Shown: positions 62,935 to 64,000 of the stretch, piece by piece
How the letters are laid out: each line of letters begins with the position of its first letter
How positions within the stretch are numbered: position 1 is the first letter of the stretch
Source: Bacteroidales bacterium
GTDB lineage: Bacteria; Bacteroidota; Bacteroidia; Bacteroidales; Muribaculaceae
Direction of reading: 5' to 3'
DNA: 64,000 nt
Assembly: GCA_015061055.1 (NCBI GenBank)
Contig: SUXH01000001.1
Span: 150,338-214,337, forward strand
The notes under the pieces: model-generated
What the model saw: only the letters and a program-made list of their open reading frames with translations
Told to the model about the DNA's origin: nothing
Database searches by the model: none
Position numbers and translations under genes: made by a program

Positions 62935-63900
62935 CTATAACCTGAAGCCTCGTTTCTTCTTCGGCTGCGGTTGTGGCATCCGCCTTGCGGATTGGACTTG
63001 CGATTTCTTTACCGCCTGTTTCGCTTGGATTCGGTGGCATAGGTAGTCGTTCAAATCCTTATGCTCGGCATAGTGTTTCGACATATCCCTAAGCCTATCT
63101 CCGAACATCTTTTTCAGACTCTCTACTGCCGTTTGCCCTACTTGGTCGTTGTCAAGAAAACAGCCGATTCTGCTGTATGGTCTTAGCAGTCGTTCCGCTT
63201 TTGAGAGGTTGGTGACGGAGTTGAGTACCATATAATCCTGCGCCTCGATGCGTGGCTCTTCGGGGTGGTCGTTTACACGAATGGTGAGATACGAGAGGTA
63301 ATCCATAAACCCCTCGAAGAGATAACACGCTGCTCGTGGCTCGCCCTGCTGTCGGATATGGGTAATATCCTTTGGAGCAAGACAACCCTTAAAGTATCGG
63401 TTGCGGAGTTCATAGCCCCCTGCCATATTCGGAAAGCCGATGGCGAAGTATGGTTTGCCGTTATACTCAAATCGCAACTCCTTACACTCTCTTTTGGCGA
63501 GTTCGAGATTTATGCCTCGCTCCTGAAAGTAGGCGATTAGTGCAGGCGAGGATAACTCGCCAATCTGTATCTCCTCGAAACAGTGATTGGAGGATTGTCG
63601 CTCGCCAAAAGAAAAGGTTGCAGGGCGTATGTATGGTGTCCGCTCCGCTATGCGAGCCAACAGATAGGCTACATTCTCGCTATGGTACAGCTCGGCTGCC
63701 AATGCGATGATGTTACCGCCCTTACCGATACCGAAGTCATACCATTGGTTAAGTTCGGTATTTACCTTGAATGAAGCATCGGTTTCGTTTCTCAGCGGTG
63801 ATTTATACCATAGGTTCTTGCCCTGTTGCTTTATGGGCGTATAGCCTAAACTTTGCAGATAGTCTGCCAACTTGATTTGCTTTGCATCGTTGATTGTCAT
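62935..63900 (-). CDS. TOPRIM/CHC2-like primase of a mobilizable element
   Basis: This 321-aa primase-like protein has an N-terminal zinc-finger-type domain with the CHC2 surroundings (NLWYKSPLRNETDASFKVN; WYDFGIGKGGNIIALAAEL). The zinc-binding Cys/His ligands are missing. A TOPRIM domain follows, with E196 in EGFMD and D250-x-D252 in CFLDNDQVG. Relatives such as PrmN1 of NBU1 sit just before the mob gene and help replicate the transferred strand. The C-terminus is a basic PQPQPKKKRG tail. It is GC-rich like the relaxase gene. Confidence 0.85.
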   Translation of the reverse strand: MTINDAKQIKLADYLQSLGYTPIKQQGKNLWYKSPLRNETDASFKVNTELNQWYDFGIGKGGNIIALAAELYHSENVAYLLARIAERTPYIRPATFSFGERQSSNHCFEEIQIGELSSPALIAYFQERGINLELAKRECKELRFEYNGKPYFAIGFPNMAGGYELRNRYFKGCLAPKDITHIRQQGEPRAACYLFEGFMDYLSYLTIRVNDHPEEPRIEAQDYMVLNSVTNLSKAERLLRPYSRIGCFLDNDQVGQTAVESLKKMFGDRLRDMSKHYAEHKDLNDYLCHRIQAKQAVKKSQVQSARRMPQPQPKKKRGFRL

Positions 63901-63904
63901 ATTA

Positions 63905-64000
63905 CTACGATTTTGAGGTTAATGAAATTTTGTTGATTTGATGAATCGTTGATGTAATATGCTTATATACAGACTTGTAACCTCTCAACATCTTCTCAAC
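63905..64000 (-). CDS. C-terminal fragment of an upstream element gene
   Basis: The minus strand has an open frame of 31 codons from the window edge to a TAG at 63905-63907. It ends 4 bases before the primase start, an operon-like spacing. The visible peptide starts VEKMLRGYKSVYKHI. It is too short to name. In NBU-type elements a regulatory or replication gene usually precedes the primase. Confidence 0.4.
   Translation of the reverse strand, partial: VEKMLRGYKSVYKHITSTIHQINKISLTSKS

Overview
The window reads as chromosome from an AT-rich member of the Bacteroidales (Bacteroidota). Three things support this. Gene families such as DUF4290, DUF4924, DUF5063, DPP5 and the class III-type proS are typical of that order. 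Many upstream regions carry the Bacteroidota -7 promoter box TAnnTTTG. Ribosome-binding sites are weak or absent. No rRNA, tRNA or CRISPR array was found.

Layout. 1-141: C-terminally cut pRiA4b ORF-3-like gene. 441-1628: serine palmitoyltransferase for sphingolipids. 1918-8060: uvrB, a YgiQ-type radical SAM gene and a DPP5-like lipoprotein peptidase. 8134-8826: lipoprotein esterase. 8954-15625: one long leftward operon holding the whole glycine cleavage system, led by a lipoate ligase (lplA-gcvT-gcvH-gcvPA-gcvPB-lpdA). 15876-19531: malic enzyme and a secreted histidine phosphatase. 19602-24407: leftward operon tsaC - sugar transferase - clcA - fmt. 24546-28668: GH13 amylase, prs and an outer-membrane porin. 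28796-32557: Crp-type regulator, DUF4924, rfbD, prfC. 32635-34422: lepA. 34876-40347: yraN, then leftward galM, nucleotidyltransferase, fur, purA and DUF1015. 40470-45826: leftward lysE - CBM9-like - dnaE - trxA. 45941-51571: a secreted unknown, proS, then DUF4290-rimM-105 aa-OmpA-like, and tsaB. 51808-57517: yicC-gmk-nadD-DUF5063, aminopeptidase and phosphoglucomutase.

From about 57.6 kb to the right edge the content becomes accessory. A MobV relaxase and a TOPRIM primase (61412-63900) have the order and direction of the NBU-type integrative mobilizable elements of Bacteroides, and are visibly more GC-rich than the host genes. Between them and the housekeeping gene pgm lies a cargo block. 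It holds a DUF1016/PDDEXK nuclease gene, a DUF262-DUF1524 (GmrSD/SspE-like) nuclease gene, and a 101-aa protein built of three repeats. The 101-aa gene sits behind a leader of about 260 nt with long nested and mutually exclusive pairings. This block is the best candidate for an undescribed system, probably a mobile defence module. That function is inferred, not shown.

Promoter boxes settle several start codons. For lplA, the histidine phosphatase, the Crp-type regulator, the esterase, tsaB and the DUF1016 gene, the longest open frame begins at or upstream of the -7 box, so a downstream Met is chosen.
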